NCBI GenBank assembly: GCA_035315885.1
Contig: DATFXM010000097.1
Span: 1-64,000 of the forward strand
Direction of reading: 5' to 3'
Length of the DNA: 64,000 nucleotides
From: DATFXM01 sp035315885
Lineage (GTDB): Bacteria; Acidobacteriota; Blastocatellia; UBA7656
The position numbers and the translations under genes were made by a program. The notes under the pieces were generated by a model, which saw only the letters and a program-made list of their open reading frames with translations, ran no database searches and had not been told where the DNA came from. This document shows, piece by piece, positions 52,644-61,128 of this stretch (positions are counted from its first letter, which is position 1; each line of letters opens with the position of its first letter).

Positions 52644-54089
52644 TCAAATCGTACAGACTTGGTTTTGGACATCCGCCTCGTGGCACGCCATAAGATCGTC
52701 GCGCCGCTCGAGGATCATTCTTATCGGGTATCGTGGACGAAGCGTAATCATCGGTCTTGGCTCGACGCGCTGGTTGGGCGCGAGCATCAGACGCCACTCG
52801 CGAGCTATTGTTGCAAGTACCAGCACACCTTCCATCCAGGCAAAACCTTCGCCTATGCAGACACGAGGGCCCCCGCCGAATGGGAAGTAAGAGAACTTCG
52901 GCCTTGACTCGCGCGCTTCGGGTGTCCAGCGTTCCGGATCAAAGCGGTAAGGATCAGGAAAGTAGCGTTTGTCATGCTGAGTCACGAAAGGACTCATCAA
53001 CACGATCGAGCGGGCCGGAACGACGCAGCCGTTTACCTTGTACTCGGAAATCGCCCTCCTTCCCAATGCCCAGGCTGGAGGATAGAGTCTAATCGCTTCG
53101 GCGAAAACCATCTCGGTGTATCGCAGGCGCGGGAAGTCATCCGCCGTGGGTAGTCGATCGCCCAGAACGGAGTCCACTTCTCGATGCAGCTTTGACTCGA
53201 CCTCCGGGTGCTGAGAGAGCAGATACCAGCTCCAGGTGAGGGCGTTAGCAGTAGTCTCGTGCCCGGCGAGGAAGATAGTCATCAACTCGTCCCTTAGCTG
53301 CAAATCAGACATGCCGGTCCCATCACCTTCAACGTCGGTGGCCAGCGAGAGCATCGACAATAAATCACCGCGATCCTCTGTGATTGCGCGCCGTTCGTTG
53401 ATGATCCTGTAGATGATCGAATCCAGCCGGCCGCGTGCTCGCTGAAATCTGAAATTGCTTGGCAACGGAAGTTTTTCGAGCAGCGCTGGAAACGGTGTCG
53501 TGATCCTGTTGAACATCTCCATTATCGAGGTCAGCGACTCCCTGACGTCCGATGCTTCCGATTCGACATCCGCATCGAAGAGTGCCTTGGCCACGATCGA
53601 TAGCGTCAGCCGCATCATGTCCTGACCGGCGTCGATCGTCTCGCCATGCCGCCAATGCCCGGTCAGACGTATCGTGTAATCAACCATTGTCCGGGCATAG
53701 GCATTGATGCGTTCGCGATGAAAAGCGGGCTGACTCAGCCGCCTTTGACGCCGATGAACATCGCCTTCGCTGGTCAGCAATCCTTCACCGAGGAATCTCT
53801 TGGCTAATTCGAGGCCACGGCTCTTGGTGAAGTTCCGACTGTTTGTAACGAGAACATCTCGTATGTACTCGGGGTTGTTCAACAGGTAGATGTCCTGGGG
53901 GCCCAGCTTGAAGTGAACGATGTCTCCGTGCTGTTCGGTGAGCGATGTCAGAAACTTGATCGGGTCGCGTCGAAAGACCAGAAGAAGTCCGAGTATCGGA
54001 TTCCCTTTTGCACTTGGAGGCCGCCGCTGAGTTGACATGCTTACGGATTCTGGACCGCGATTTGTGAAAACCTCTTCTATTATGCCCAC
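52644..54089 (-). CDS. Cytochrome P450
   Basis: The 481-residue protein shows all P450 hallmarks: I-helix AGHETTANAL (oxygen activation), K-helix ExxR in EAIRLYPP, and the haem-thiolate loop FGGGPRVCIGEGFA with the axial Cys. It has no membrane anchor or fused reductase and would need separate electron donors, none of which is in the window. GTG at 54089 or ATG at 54038 could start it; neither has a strong ribosome site. It is immediately upstream of a two-component system, which is unusual. Confidence 0.93.
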   Translation of the reverse strand: MGIIEEVFTNRGPESVSMSTQRRPPSAKGNPILGLLLVFRRDPIKFLTSLTEQHGDIVHFKLGPQDIYLLNNPEYIRDVLVTNSRNFTKSRGLELAKRFLGEGLLTSEGDVHRRQRRLSQPAFHRERINAYARTMVDYTIRLTGHWRHGETIDAGQDMMRLTLSIVAKALFDADVESEASDVRESLTSIMEMFNRITTPFPALLEKLPLPSNFRFQRARGRLDSIIYRIINERRAITEDRGDLLSMLSLATDVEGDGTGMSDLQLRDELMTIFLAGHETTANALTWSWYLLSQHPEVESKLHREVDSVLGDRLPTADDFPRLRYTEMVFAEAIRLYPPAWALGRRAISEYKVNGCVVPARSIVLMSPFVTQHDKRYFPDPYRFDPERWTPEARESRPKFSYFPFGGGPRVCIGEGFAWMEGVLVLATIAREWRLMLAPNQRVEPRPMITLRPRYPIRMILERRDDLMACHEADVQNQVCTI

Positions 54090-54125
54090 CGGAGCGCTCA
54101 GTGACCAGTTAACCAGCAGGAAATT

Positions 54126-54240
54126 GGCGTTGTCCTAGTTTGCGTGTGACTACGTGAATTTGCGTGAAACCGCCTCGTTTGCTGGTCAATAGCGGGGGAC
54201 AGCGGCGATTTCTCGGTCAAGATCAAACTAGGACAGCGCC
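54126..54240. repeat. 17-bp inverted repeat with internal direct repeats in the P450/amidohydrolase gap
   Basis: GGCGTTGTCCTAGTTTG (54126-54142) is repeated inverted as CAAACTAGGACAGCGCC (54224-54240) with a single G-U-compatible difference; 81 bases lie between. TTTGCGTG occurs twice (54139-54146 and 54159-54166) exactly 20 bases apart, which suggests same-face regulator contacts. The element lies between divergently transcribed P450 and amidohydrolase genes. It may be an operator region or a small mobile-type repeat; no second copy was noticed in the window. Confidence 0.75.
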
Positions 54241-54413
54241 GGAAGTTTCGGGTTTCGCGTCCGGTCCTTGGTGCCGGTCCTTGCAACTTGCGGGCGGACG
54301 TGCATTCCTATAGATTATCGGCGCTACAGTGGACGCCGCGACTAAAGCGGCTCATAGCGGACAGGCTCGATTCCTTCATTAGCCAAACAGTCATAAATCA
54401 GGAGGCCAGAATA

Positions 54414-56135
54414 ATGGCAAGAACGTTTCGGTTGTACCGCCGAAGCTCCGCGCCGGCCCGACGATCAAGAGCATTAATCACCATCCTGGCTGCCTTGATC
54501 GCACTCCTGTTCGTATCCATACCCAAAGCTCGAATGGACGCTCCCGACGCGTACGCGATCAAGGATGCACAGATCGTCGTCAGTCCGGGAAAGACCATCG
54601 CAAAGGGAACCGTCGTTTTTCGGAAGGGCCTTATCGTGGACGTCGGCGAGAACGCCAAAATCCCGGCAGACGCCCGAGTGATCGACGGCTCCGGATCAGT
54701 AGTCTATCCCGGCCTCATTGATGCATACACGAATCTGGGATTGCCCGCCCCCGCTGTTCAACAGACCACACCCGCTGGCGGCGGCAGACAGGCTGCACTT
54801 GCGGCCGCGGCAGGGGGCCAACAGCCTCCACCGGAGGTAGCGCTTGGAGACCCTTCGGTCTCGGCAGCCGACCAAGTCAAGCCCGGCGGATCTGCGATAG
54901 AAGACGCTCGGACGGTAGGCGTGACTTCGGCGTTGAGCAGCCCGCGGCAGGGGATCTTTGCCGGACAGAGCGCACTGATCAATCTCGGCTCGGAGGACCC
55001 GTCGCATCTGGTACTCCGCGCCCCGGTAGCGCTCACCGTCCAGTTCACTACCGGCAGCGGCTTTTCAGGGAACTACCCAGCCTCGTTGATGGGCACCGTC
55101 GCTTACATCCGGCAGACATTTCTGGACGCGATTCATTACCGCGATCTCGTAGATCGATACAACCGCGGTAAGAGAGGCGTAGAGCGGCCGCCCTACGACA
55201 AACGTCTTGCAGCACTGCTGCCGGCGCTCAATGGCGAGCTGCCAGTGCTGTTTGTAGCCAGCAGCGATCTGGACGTCGGACGCGTGTTGACCATCTGCGG
55301 AGACTTCCCGAAGGTTAAACCGATCGTCATGGGAGCGCTGTACGGATACCGCGTAGCCGATGCACTCAAGTCTAAGAATGTACCGGTGATCGTATCGGTC
55401 GACTTCCCGCGCCGCCCGTCAGATCTGCCCGAGGACGAAGATGAGCCGTTGAGGGTCTTGCGCAACAGGGCCGAAGCCCTCAAGAACGCAGCACGGCTCG
55501 TACAAGCTGGAGTGAAGATCGCGTTTACCTCGGGCACTCTTCGACCGACCGATTTCATAGCCAACGTTCAAAAGGCAATCGAGAACGGGCTTCCGAAAGA
55601 CGAAGCCTTGCGGGCTCTCACTACAAACGCCGCCGAGATCCTCGGAGCGTCGGAGCAGGTCGGCAGCATTGAAGTGGGAAAGGTCGCGAACCTTGTTGTG
55701 GCCGGGGGCGATCTGCTAGCGCGTGACGCCAAGATCAAACACGTGTTCATCGACGGTAACGAAGTAGAACTGAAGAAGCCTGAGCCTCAGCCTGCGCGAG
55801 GCGGGGGCAGGCCCGGGGGACGGCCCGCGGCGGTAGACCCGTCTGGAGAGTGGAATCTGATCATTCGAGCGCCGGACGGCGATCAGAATGCCAAGCTCAC
55901 AATTAATCGTCAGGGCGACCAGATTACCGGTGTTCTTGCAACCCACATAGGCAATCTGGAGGTCAAGGACGCGCGCCTCAACGGCAACGAATTGAGGTTT
56001 GCTATAAGCGGGACACTGAATGGCCAAAGCCTCGAAGCAACTGTCACCTCGACGATCGAAGGCGATTCGATCCGAGGGGCAATCGTTATTGCCTCGATGG
56101 GATCATTCGAATTCACCGGCACCAGGCCAAGGTAG
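54414..56135 (+). CDS. Amidohydrolase-family protein lacking metal-binding histidines
   Basis: From the ATG at 54414 (AGGAGG eight bases upstream) the protein has 573 residues. It carries an export signal (about 22-42) and an amidohydrolase composite domain (AIKDAQIVVSPGKTIAKGTV ... GSVVYPGLIDAY). Where active enzymes have HxH after PGxID, this one reads AYTNL. The C-terminal strands IEVGKVANLVVAGGDLLARDA are intact. An extra C-terminal domain (from about 505) begins GEWNLIIRAPDG. Probably a non-catalytic or altered partner of the next gene, which begins 8 bases later. Confidence 0.85.
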   Translation: MARTFRLYRRSSAPARRSRALITILAALIALLFVSIPKARMDAPDAYAIKDAQIVVSPGKTIAKGTVVFRKGLIVDVGENAKIPADARVIDGSGSVVYPGLIDAYTNLGLPAPAVQQTTPAGGGRQAALAAAAGGQQPPPEVALGDPSVSAADQVKPGGSAIEDARTVGVTSALSSPRQGIFAGQSALINLGSEDPSHLVLRAPVALTVQFTTGSGFSGNYPASLMGTVAYIRQTFLDAIHYRDLVDRYNRGKRGVERPPYDKRLAALLPALNGELPVLFVASSDLDVGRVLTICGDFPKVKPIVMGALYGYRVADALKSKNVPVIVSVDFPRRPSDLPEDEDEPLRVLRNRAEALKNAARLVQAGVKIAFTSGTLRPTDFIANVQKAIENGLPKDEALRALTTNAAEILGASEQVGSIEVGKVANLVVAGGDLLARDAKIKHVFIDGNEVELKKPEPQPARGGGRPGGRPAAVDPSGEWNLIIRAPDGDQNAKLTINRQGDQITGVLATHIGNLEVKDARLNGNELRFAISGTLNGQSLEATVTSTIEGDSIRGAIVIASMGSFEFTGTRPR

Positions 56136-56143
56136 GAGGAGAG

Positions 56144-57589
56144 ATGAAAAGAATCAACGCTATAGTTATATCACTAGTGTTAGCGGCCTTGAGCGCTTCG
56201 GCCGTGGCGCAGAACGCTACGCGCGAGTCGGTGAATTCGGCAAGCTCGCCAGCCCCGGTGGAGACGCTTATTCAGAACGCCACAGTCTTGACCGCCTCTC
56301 ACGGAACCATTCAAAACGGATCGGTTTTGATACGGGACGGCAAGATCGCAGCCGTAGGCAAGAACATCAAGCCGCGGGACGCAAACGCTCGCGTCATTGA
56401 TGCTACGGGCAAGTACGTCATACCGGGAATTATCGACTGTCATTCGCACACCGCCGTCGAAGGAAACGTCAACGAAGGAACGCTCTCGGTGACTGCGATG
56501 GTTCGAATTCGCGATGTCCTCAATCCCTATGATGTGGACATCTACCGTCAACTTGCGGGCGGTGTTACAACGGTGAACATTCTGCACGGTTCGGCCAATG
56601 CGATCGGCGGTCAGAACGCGGTGGTCAAGCTGAAGCAAGGCAAAGCGGTGGATCAGTGGCTGATACCGGACGCGCCTCAGGGTATCAAGTTCGCGCTGGG
56701 AGAGAATCCAAAGCAGTCTAACTTTCAGGTACCCGGACGGCCACGCCGATATCCTGCAACCAGAATGGGCGTGGAAGAAACAATTCGCGAGTCATTCATC
56801 AGGGCTAAAGAGTACCAGCACGAGTGGGAGGAGTTTCAGTCGAAGAAAGATCCCAACGCAGTTCCACCTCGACGCGATCTTTTGCTCGAGGCGCTGGTCG
56901 AAGTTCTGCAGGGTAAGAGATTCATCCACTCTCACTGTTATCGGGACGACGAGATACTGATGCTGCTCAATCTCGGAGACGAACTGGGCTTCCACGTGCA
57001 GACACTTCAACACGTGCTTGAAGGCTACAAGGTTGCGAACGAGATTGCGGCTCACAAAACCGGCGCTTCTACATTTGCCGACTCATGGGCATACAAGCTG
57101 GAAGCTTATGATGCCATTCCATACAACACTGCGTTGATGACTCAGCGAGGCGTCGTAGTATCAGTCAACTCGGATTCCGATGAGCGAGCCCGGCGGCTCT
57201 ATCTTGATGCCGCGAAGGGCATCAAGTACGGCGGCATGACCGAGGAGGAGGCTCTAAGGACCATCACTCTGAATCCCGCAAAACAACTCGGCATCGATCA
57301 TCGAACCGGTTCGATCGATGTTGGCAAGGACGCGGACCTGGTAATCTTCAGCCAGCATCCGTTTTCGGTGTACACCGTGCCCGAGATGACGTTTATCGAA
57401 GGTGAAATCTACTTCGATCGCAAGGCGGACATCGAGCGCCGAGAGTCCTTGAAGAAAGAGAAACAAGAATTGATAAAGCGGGAGCGCGAACAGAGGACTG
57501 GACCGCCTTCTCGGCGCGATGACAAGAAGGACGAGCCGGCGCTTAGACCCTCAGAAGAAGGCGAGGGAGACGGGGGAGGTGTGCGGTGA
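56144..57589 (+). CDS. Amidohydrolase with intact HxH metal motif
   Basis: The 481-residue protein has a signal peptide (residues 1-24, ASAVAQ) and an imidazolonepropionase/dihydroorotase-like amidohydrolase fold. IPGIIDCHSHTAVEG supplies the HxH metal ligands. Further metal or catalytic candidates are in IHSHCYRDDE and in VSVNSDSDE. The C-terminus is a charged tail (about 440-481). GGAGGAGAG precedes the ATG. It overlaps the next gene by four bases. The substrate is unknown; cyclic amides or dipeptides in the periplasm are plausible. Confidence 0.88.
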   Translation: MKRINAIVISLVLAALSASAVAQNATRESVNSASSPAPVETLIQNATVLTASHGTIQNGSVLIRDGKIAAVGKNIKPRDANARVIDATGKYVIPGIIDCHSHTAVEGNVNEGTLSVTAMVRIRDVLNPYDVDIYRQLAGGVTTVNILHGSANAIGGQNAVVKLKQGKAVDQWLIPDAPQGIKFALGENPKQSNFQVPGRPRRYPATRMGVEETIRESFIRAKEYQHEWEEFQSKKDPNAVPPRRDLLLEALVEVLQGKRFIHSHCYRDDEILMLLNLGDELGFHVQTLQHVLEGYKVANEIAAHKTGASTFADSWAYKLEAYDAIPYNTALMTQRGVVVSVNSDSDERARRLYLDAAKGIKYGGMTEEEALRTITLNPAKQLGIDHRTGSIDVGKDADLVIFSQHPFSVYTVPEMTFIEGEIYFDRKADIERRESLKKEKQELIKREREQRTGPPSRRDDKKDEPALRPSEEGEGDGGGVR

Positions 57590-58902
57590 GAATTAAGGTC
57601 TACGGAGTCGCAGCAGTCTTCATCGCCGGCGTGTTTCTCGCTGTTTCGCATTTCAGTGTGAGTGCTCAATCTCGCACCGAAACCTACGCGATACGCAACG
57701 CCCGCATTGTTACGGTGACTGGAGCAGTGATCGAAAACGGCACTGTGGTTATCAGCGCCGGCAAGATCACCGCGGTAGGTGCAGGTGTTGCCGTACCTTC
57801 CGGCGCCAGGATAATCGATGCCAGCGGTATGTCGGTGTATCCCGGAATGATCGACTCAGGAACCGAGATTGGACTTACCGAAATCGGATCGGTGGCCGGA
57901 TCCGTCGATACGGGAGAAATAGGCGAGAATAACGCAAACATCCACGTGGATGTTGCAATTCACCCGGACAGCTCGCACGTGGCGGTGACACGAGTCAACG
58001 GGATCACTACTGCTCTGACCGCGCCTCGCGGCGGTGAAATCTCAGGACAGAGCGCTCTGATCAACCTGGATGGATGGACGCCACGCGAAATGGTGCTGAA
58101 GTCACGTGTGGCAATGCACATCAATTGGCCGGGAGCACAGGGCCGAGGCTTTGAGTTCGCGTTTGCTCAGCAGCAGCGGTCCGTGACCGAGGTGCGTCGC
58201 GAACAGGACAGACGCATCGAAGCGCTGAAGAAGATTTTCAATGACGCGAAGGCCTACGCCGACGCAAAAGATGCGCGAGCCAAAGACCCGAGCCTGCCAA
58301 AGCAGGATATGGACCTGAAGCTCGATGCGCTTGTACCGGTGGTTCGCGGACAGATACCAATCGTGGTGAACGTGAACACTGAACGCGACATCAAGAGAGT
58401 TATCCAGTTTACGGACGAGTTGAAGTTGAAACTGATCATCGCTGGTGGAGTCGAGGCTTACAAGGTTGCGGACCAGCTCAAGGCGAAGAACATTCCCGTC
58501 CTGGTCGGGCCGCTTTACCGTATGCCCAACAACGAAGACGATCCATATGACTCGGCATATGCAAACGCCGGAATGCTGTTCAAGGCTGGCGTGAAGATCG
58601 CGTTTCAAACATCGAGCTCCGCCGAATCGCGAGATTTGCCGTATCAGGCCGGCATGGCTTCGGCTTTTGGTTTGCCGAAGGAAGAAGCTCTGAAGGCGGT
58701 TACGATTTATCCGGCGGAGATTTTCGGGGTGGCGGACAAGATCGGGTCAATAGAGGTTGGTAAGGTGGCGAACTTAATTGTGACCGATGGCGATCCGCTC
58801 GAGATCCGGACTCAGATCAAGCACCTGTTCATAAACGGGCACGAGGTACCGCTGAGTAGTCGTCACACCGAGTTGTACGAGCGCTTCAAGGCACGACCAT
58901 AA
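57586..58902 (+). CDS. Third amidohydrolase-family paralogue, metal motif degenerate
   Basis: The 438-residue protein has a signal peptide (residues 1-26, VSAQS). It is related to the 54414 gene along its whole length (AIRNARIVTVTGAVIENGTVV ... SVYPGMIDSGTEIGL ... GEISGQSALINLDG ... KIGSIEVGKVANLIVTDGDPLE). Like that gene it lacks the HxH after PGMID (reads SGTEI). The GTG start overlaps the preceding stop (GTGA), implying translational coupling. It ends just before the inverted GCAGTAG repeat. Confidence 0.86.
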   Translation: MRIKVYGVAAVFIAGVFLAVSHFSVSAQSRTETYAIRNARIVTVTGAVIENGTVVISAGKITAVGAGVAVPSGARIIDASGMSVYPGMIDSGTEIGLTEIGSVAGSVDTGEIGENNANIHVDVAIHPDSSHVAVTRVNGITTALTAPRGGEISGQSALINLDGWTPREMVLKSRVAMHINWPGAQGRGFEFAFAQQQRSVTEVRREQDRRIEALKKIFNDAKAYADAKDARAKDPSLPKQDMDLKLDALVPVVRGQIPIVVNVNTERDIKRVIQFTDELKLKLIIAGGVEAYKVADQLKAKNIPVLVGPLYRMPNNEDDPYDSAYANAGMLFKAGVKIAFQTSSSAESRDLPYQAGMASAFGLPKEEALKAVTIYPAEIFGVADKIGSIEVGKVANLIVTDGDPLEIRTQIKHLFINGHEVPLSSRHTELYERFKARP

Positions 58903-58905
58903 AAA

Positions 58906-59041
58906 GCAGTAGGCAGTATGCAGTAGGCAGTAGGCAGTTTGGAAACTCGCGACGCGAAGCATGAGCGCACAACCAGCTAAAGGATAAGTACCTGCCTAGC
59001 CTACTGCATACTGCCTACTGCCTACTGCATACCGCCTACTG
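58906..59041. repeat. Inverted array of GCAGTAG heptamers
   Basis: Five tandem heptamers (GCAGTAG with variants GCAGTAT and GCAGTTT) occupy 58906-58940. Their reverse complement, CTACTGC-type words, fills 58991-59041. About 33 bases of each arm (58907-58939 and 59009-59041) can pair with one mismatch around a spacer of about 68 bases. It begins 3 bases after the stop of the last amidohydrolase, so it could act as a transcript-end hairpin. Confidence 0.9.
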
Positions 59042-59164
59042 ATCATGGGGTTTTCAGTAACATCGGAGCGTTAATCGATTGAGGCGCCGCGCCTCGGCTA
59101 GCCTTAGTGGCGCTCCGAAACTGGTCTTAAACCCTCTCATTCTCGGCCCGCCACAACATTTTCG

Positions 59165-59641
59165 ATGCTCAAGCGCCGGCATCCTGACCGGGGAACGATT
59201 ATTGCTGTGACTCATCCGATGCAGCTTCCAGACAATGACAAGGGAGAACAAGAGGTTTTGCGCGATTCGGGTTCCGTGAACAGTTCCGAGCTACTGAGTT
59301 ACCGGTTGATGGCCCTTGAGCTGGAAGATCTGCGTGAACAGGGCACGATCACTGAGCTCAAAGTCGAGCGAGGGTCTGCGGCGGATCGGACGATGTTTGA
59401 AGTCGCATTGATCGACGCGCTCAGCAAGTGGCCCCGATCAGATCAGCATCTGCTCAGGTCGACTCTGATACGTCAGGGCTACGACGAACAGTGTCGCCGC
59501 CGGCTGATGTGCGAGGCCGTTTCCGACAGAGTACGGGCCTCGACGTTGTTGAACCTGTTGCGGCCGCAATCCCGTCCCACCGGTGACCTGGACCCGCACT
59601 TTCTCAGAACCCCAAGCGGAAGTTTGATCAAACCCGAGTAG
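59165..59641 (+). CDS. Hypothetical protein with HEAT-like helices
   Basis: The 158-residue product has a disordered start, then paired helices (ALIDALSKWPRSDQHLLRSTLIRQGY and DEQCRRRLMCEAVSDRVRASTLLNLL) reminiscent of HEAT repeats. No signal or membrane segment is seen. The start could be the ATG at 59165 or at 59219; neither has a Shine-Dalgarno. It ends 3 bases before the convergent DUF4097 gene. Function is unknown. Confidence 0.55.
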   Translation: MLKRRHPDRGTIIAVTHPMQLPDNDKGEQEVLRDSGSVNSSELLSYRLMALELEDLREQGTITELKVERGSAADRTMFEVALIDALSKWPRSDQHLLRSTLIRQGYDEQCRRRLMCEAVSDRVRASTLLNLLRPQSRPTGDLDPHFLRTPSGSLIKPE

Positions 59642-59644
59642 AAA

Positions 59645-60394
59645 CTATTTGTTGTGCATTATGATTCGGCCCGCGTAGGTGGTCAGGTTGAGACGAGGGC
59701 CGCCGCGAAGGTGAGTTCCCGAAATACCCTTTGAGCTTTTGTTCCCGCCGGTCAATCCAGTCACAAAACTGCCAAGATTGATATTCTCGCTGAGTGCACG
59801 CGCGTTCAGGTTGAACGACGCGCCCTTGGGGAGAGTCACGTCTACGTCACCTTTCATGGTTTGCAATGCGTACGAGCCGCCTTCGTGCAACTCTCCATCG
59901 AAGTAGATGTCTCCGCTCGTCACCTTCACGTCGAGCGACGAACTGCTGATTCCCATCAGGTGCACATCGCCGTCAATCGCCGAGATGCTTATGTGGCCCG
60001 TCAGGGATTTTACTTCGATGTTTCCGAAGAAGTTGCTGAGCGAAAGTGATGCCTCCGTAGGCACGGTCACATCGAAGTCGACGCGCGTGGGACGGAACTG
60101 TCTCTTGACTCTGATTGTGATATCCGATCCGGCGACGTCTTCTGCTATGAGCGAGGGTTGGCGTGTTATTGCCTTTACCGAAATAGAAGACTTGTTCCAG
60201 GACGAGACCCGAATATTGCCGGTGACATTGGAGACCGCGAGATGACCGCCCCCTTCGACAGGGTAGTTGCGATCGAAGTCGGTTGATGAAGATGTTCGCG
60301 AGGGCGCCAGCAGCAGCGCGATCAGCGTCGCGAGGGACAATACCTTCAGGCGTAGCACAACGTCCGCTTTTTGCTTCTCACGCTCTTTCAACAT
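59645..60394 (-). CDS. Exported DUF4097 family beta-helix protein
   Basis: The 249-residue protein has an N-terminal hydrophobic export segment (about 13-32). Repetitive beta structure follows, typical of DUF4097/DUF4098 'putative adhesin' proteins: VSNVTGNIRVSSW, LSNFFGNIEVKSLTGHISIS, LDVKVTSGDIYFDGELHEG, LQTMKGDVDVTLPKGASF. It follows the anti-sigma gene by 54 bases. The sigma/anti-sigma/DUF4097 order is common in acidobacteria and suggests an envelope-stress regulon member. Confidence 0.85.
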   Translation of the reverse strand: MLKEREKQKADVVLRLKVLSLATLIALLLAPSRTSSSTDFDRNYPVEGGGHLAVSNVTGNIRVSSWNKSSISVKAITRQPSLIAEDVAGSDITIRVKRQFRPTRVDFDVTVPTEASLSLSNFFGNIEVKSLTGHISISAIDGDVHLMGISSSSLDVKVTSGDIYFDGELHEGGSYALQTMKGDVDVTLPKGASFNLNARALSENINLGSFVTGLTGGNKSSKGISGTHLRGGPRLNLTTYAGRIIMHNK

Positions 60395-60448
60395 TCGCGT
60401 AACGAAGGCGCACCGGACGACTTGCTTTCGGGGCAGCGGCCGGACGTG

Positions 60449-61126
60449 TCAGAAGTTCTTGAAACCTTCGAGGAGCCGAACCTTCTCGCGATACGCATTC
60501 AGCATCAACTCCTGCGCAATGTCGTCGGTGGGATTATCGTTTAGCTGATGCCGGCATTCAACCAGACTTTGGTTGATGTAGTATAAATTCTTTTCGAATG
60601 ACTCTCGAATCTCAGGATCCCACGAGTCCTTGCGTTTCTCGACGGTTTCAGTCAGACGGTTTACCTGATCTTCGATCTGTGTGATATCGGCGTTGGAGAG
60701 TATTACGCGGTCGTCTGGCTTGATCGCTGTCGATGTCGAAGCGGCATTTGAATCAACGGAAGGTTTCCGTAGGAGGGCAATACCGCCGATTGCCAGAACT
60801 ATGATTGCAGTTGCGGTCAGAGCCAGTTGCGGAATGGAGAGACGCAGCGATTCGCTGATGGTTCTCATCCACCAGGTTCGGAGTCTGGATGAAAAGGTCG
60901 GAGGCGACTCCTGCTCGATGTCTTGCTGAATCCGGGACCACAGCGACGCAGGCGGCGCCTGAAGAGGCAACTGGTTTGAAAAATGCACGATCTGCAACAG
61001 ATCGTCACGCACTATTCTGCAAGACTCGCAGTGGGCCAGGTGATGTTCAATCCTGGTCTGCTCGCCGAGTTCCAATGCGCCGTCGATGTAGTCTGACAGT
61101 TGCTCTTGATAATCCGCGCAGCCCAT
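60449..61126 (-). CDS. Zinc-binding anti-sigma factor, membrane-anchored
   Basis: The 225-residue protein starts with a zf-HC2 anti-sigma domain (HHLAHCESC at about 28-36). A membrane helix lies near residues 100-118 and an extracytoplasmic coiled-coil-like part follows. It would hold the adjacent sigma factor at the membrane until an envelope signal releases it. It begins two bases after the sigma gene stop codon. The C-terminal KVRLLEGFKNF and preceding helices have no known ligand. Confidence 0.87.
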   Translation of the reverse strand: MGCADYQEQLSDYIDGALELGEQTRIEHHLAHCESCRIVRDDLLQIVHFSNQLPLQAPPASLWSRIQQDIEQESPPTFSSRLRTWWMRTISESLRLSIPQLALTATAIIVLAIGGIALLRKPSVDSNAASTSTAIKPDDRVILSNADITQIEDQVNRLTETVEKRKDSWDPEIRESFEKNLYYINQSLVECRHQLNDNPTDDIAQELMLNAYREKVRLLEGFKNF

Positions 61127-61128
61127 CT

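Noticed and set aside
58774..58962. Minus-strand frame with repeated TAYCLLHTAYC-like residues
   Set aside because: It is the translation of the GCAGTAG/CTACTGC repeat arm and the end of a real gene, not a protein.
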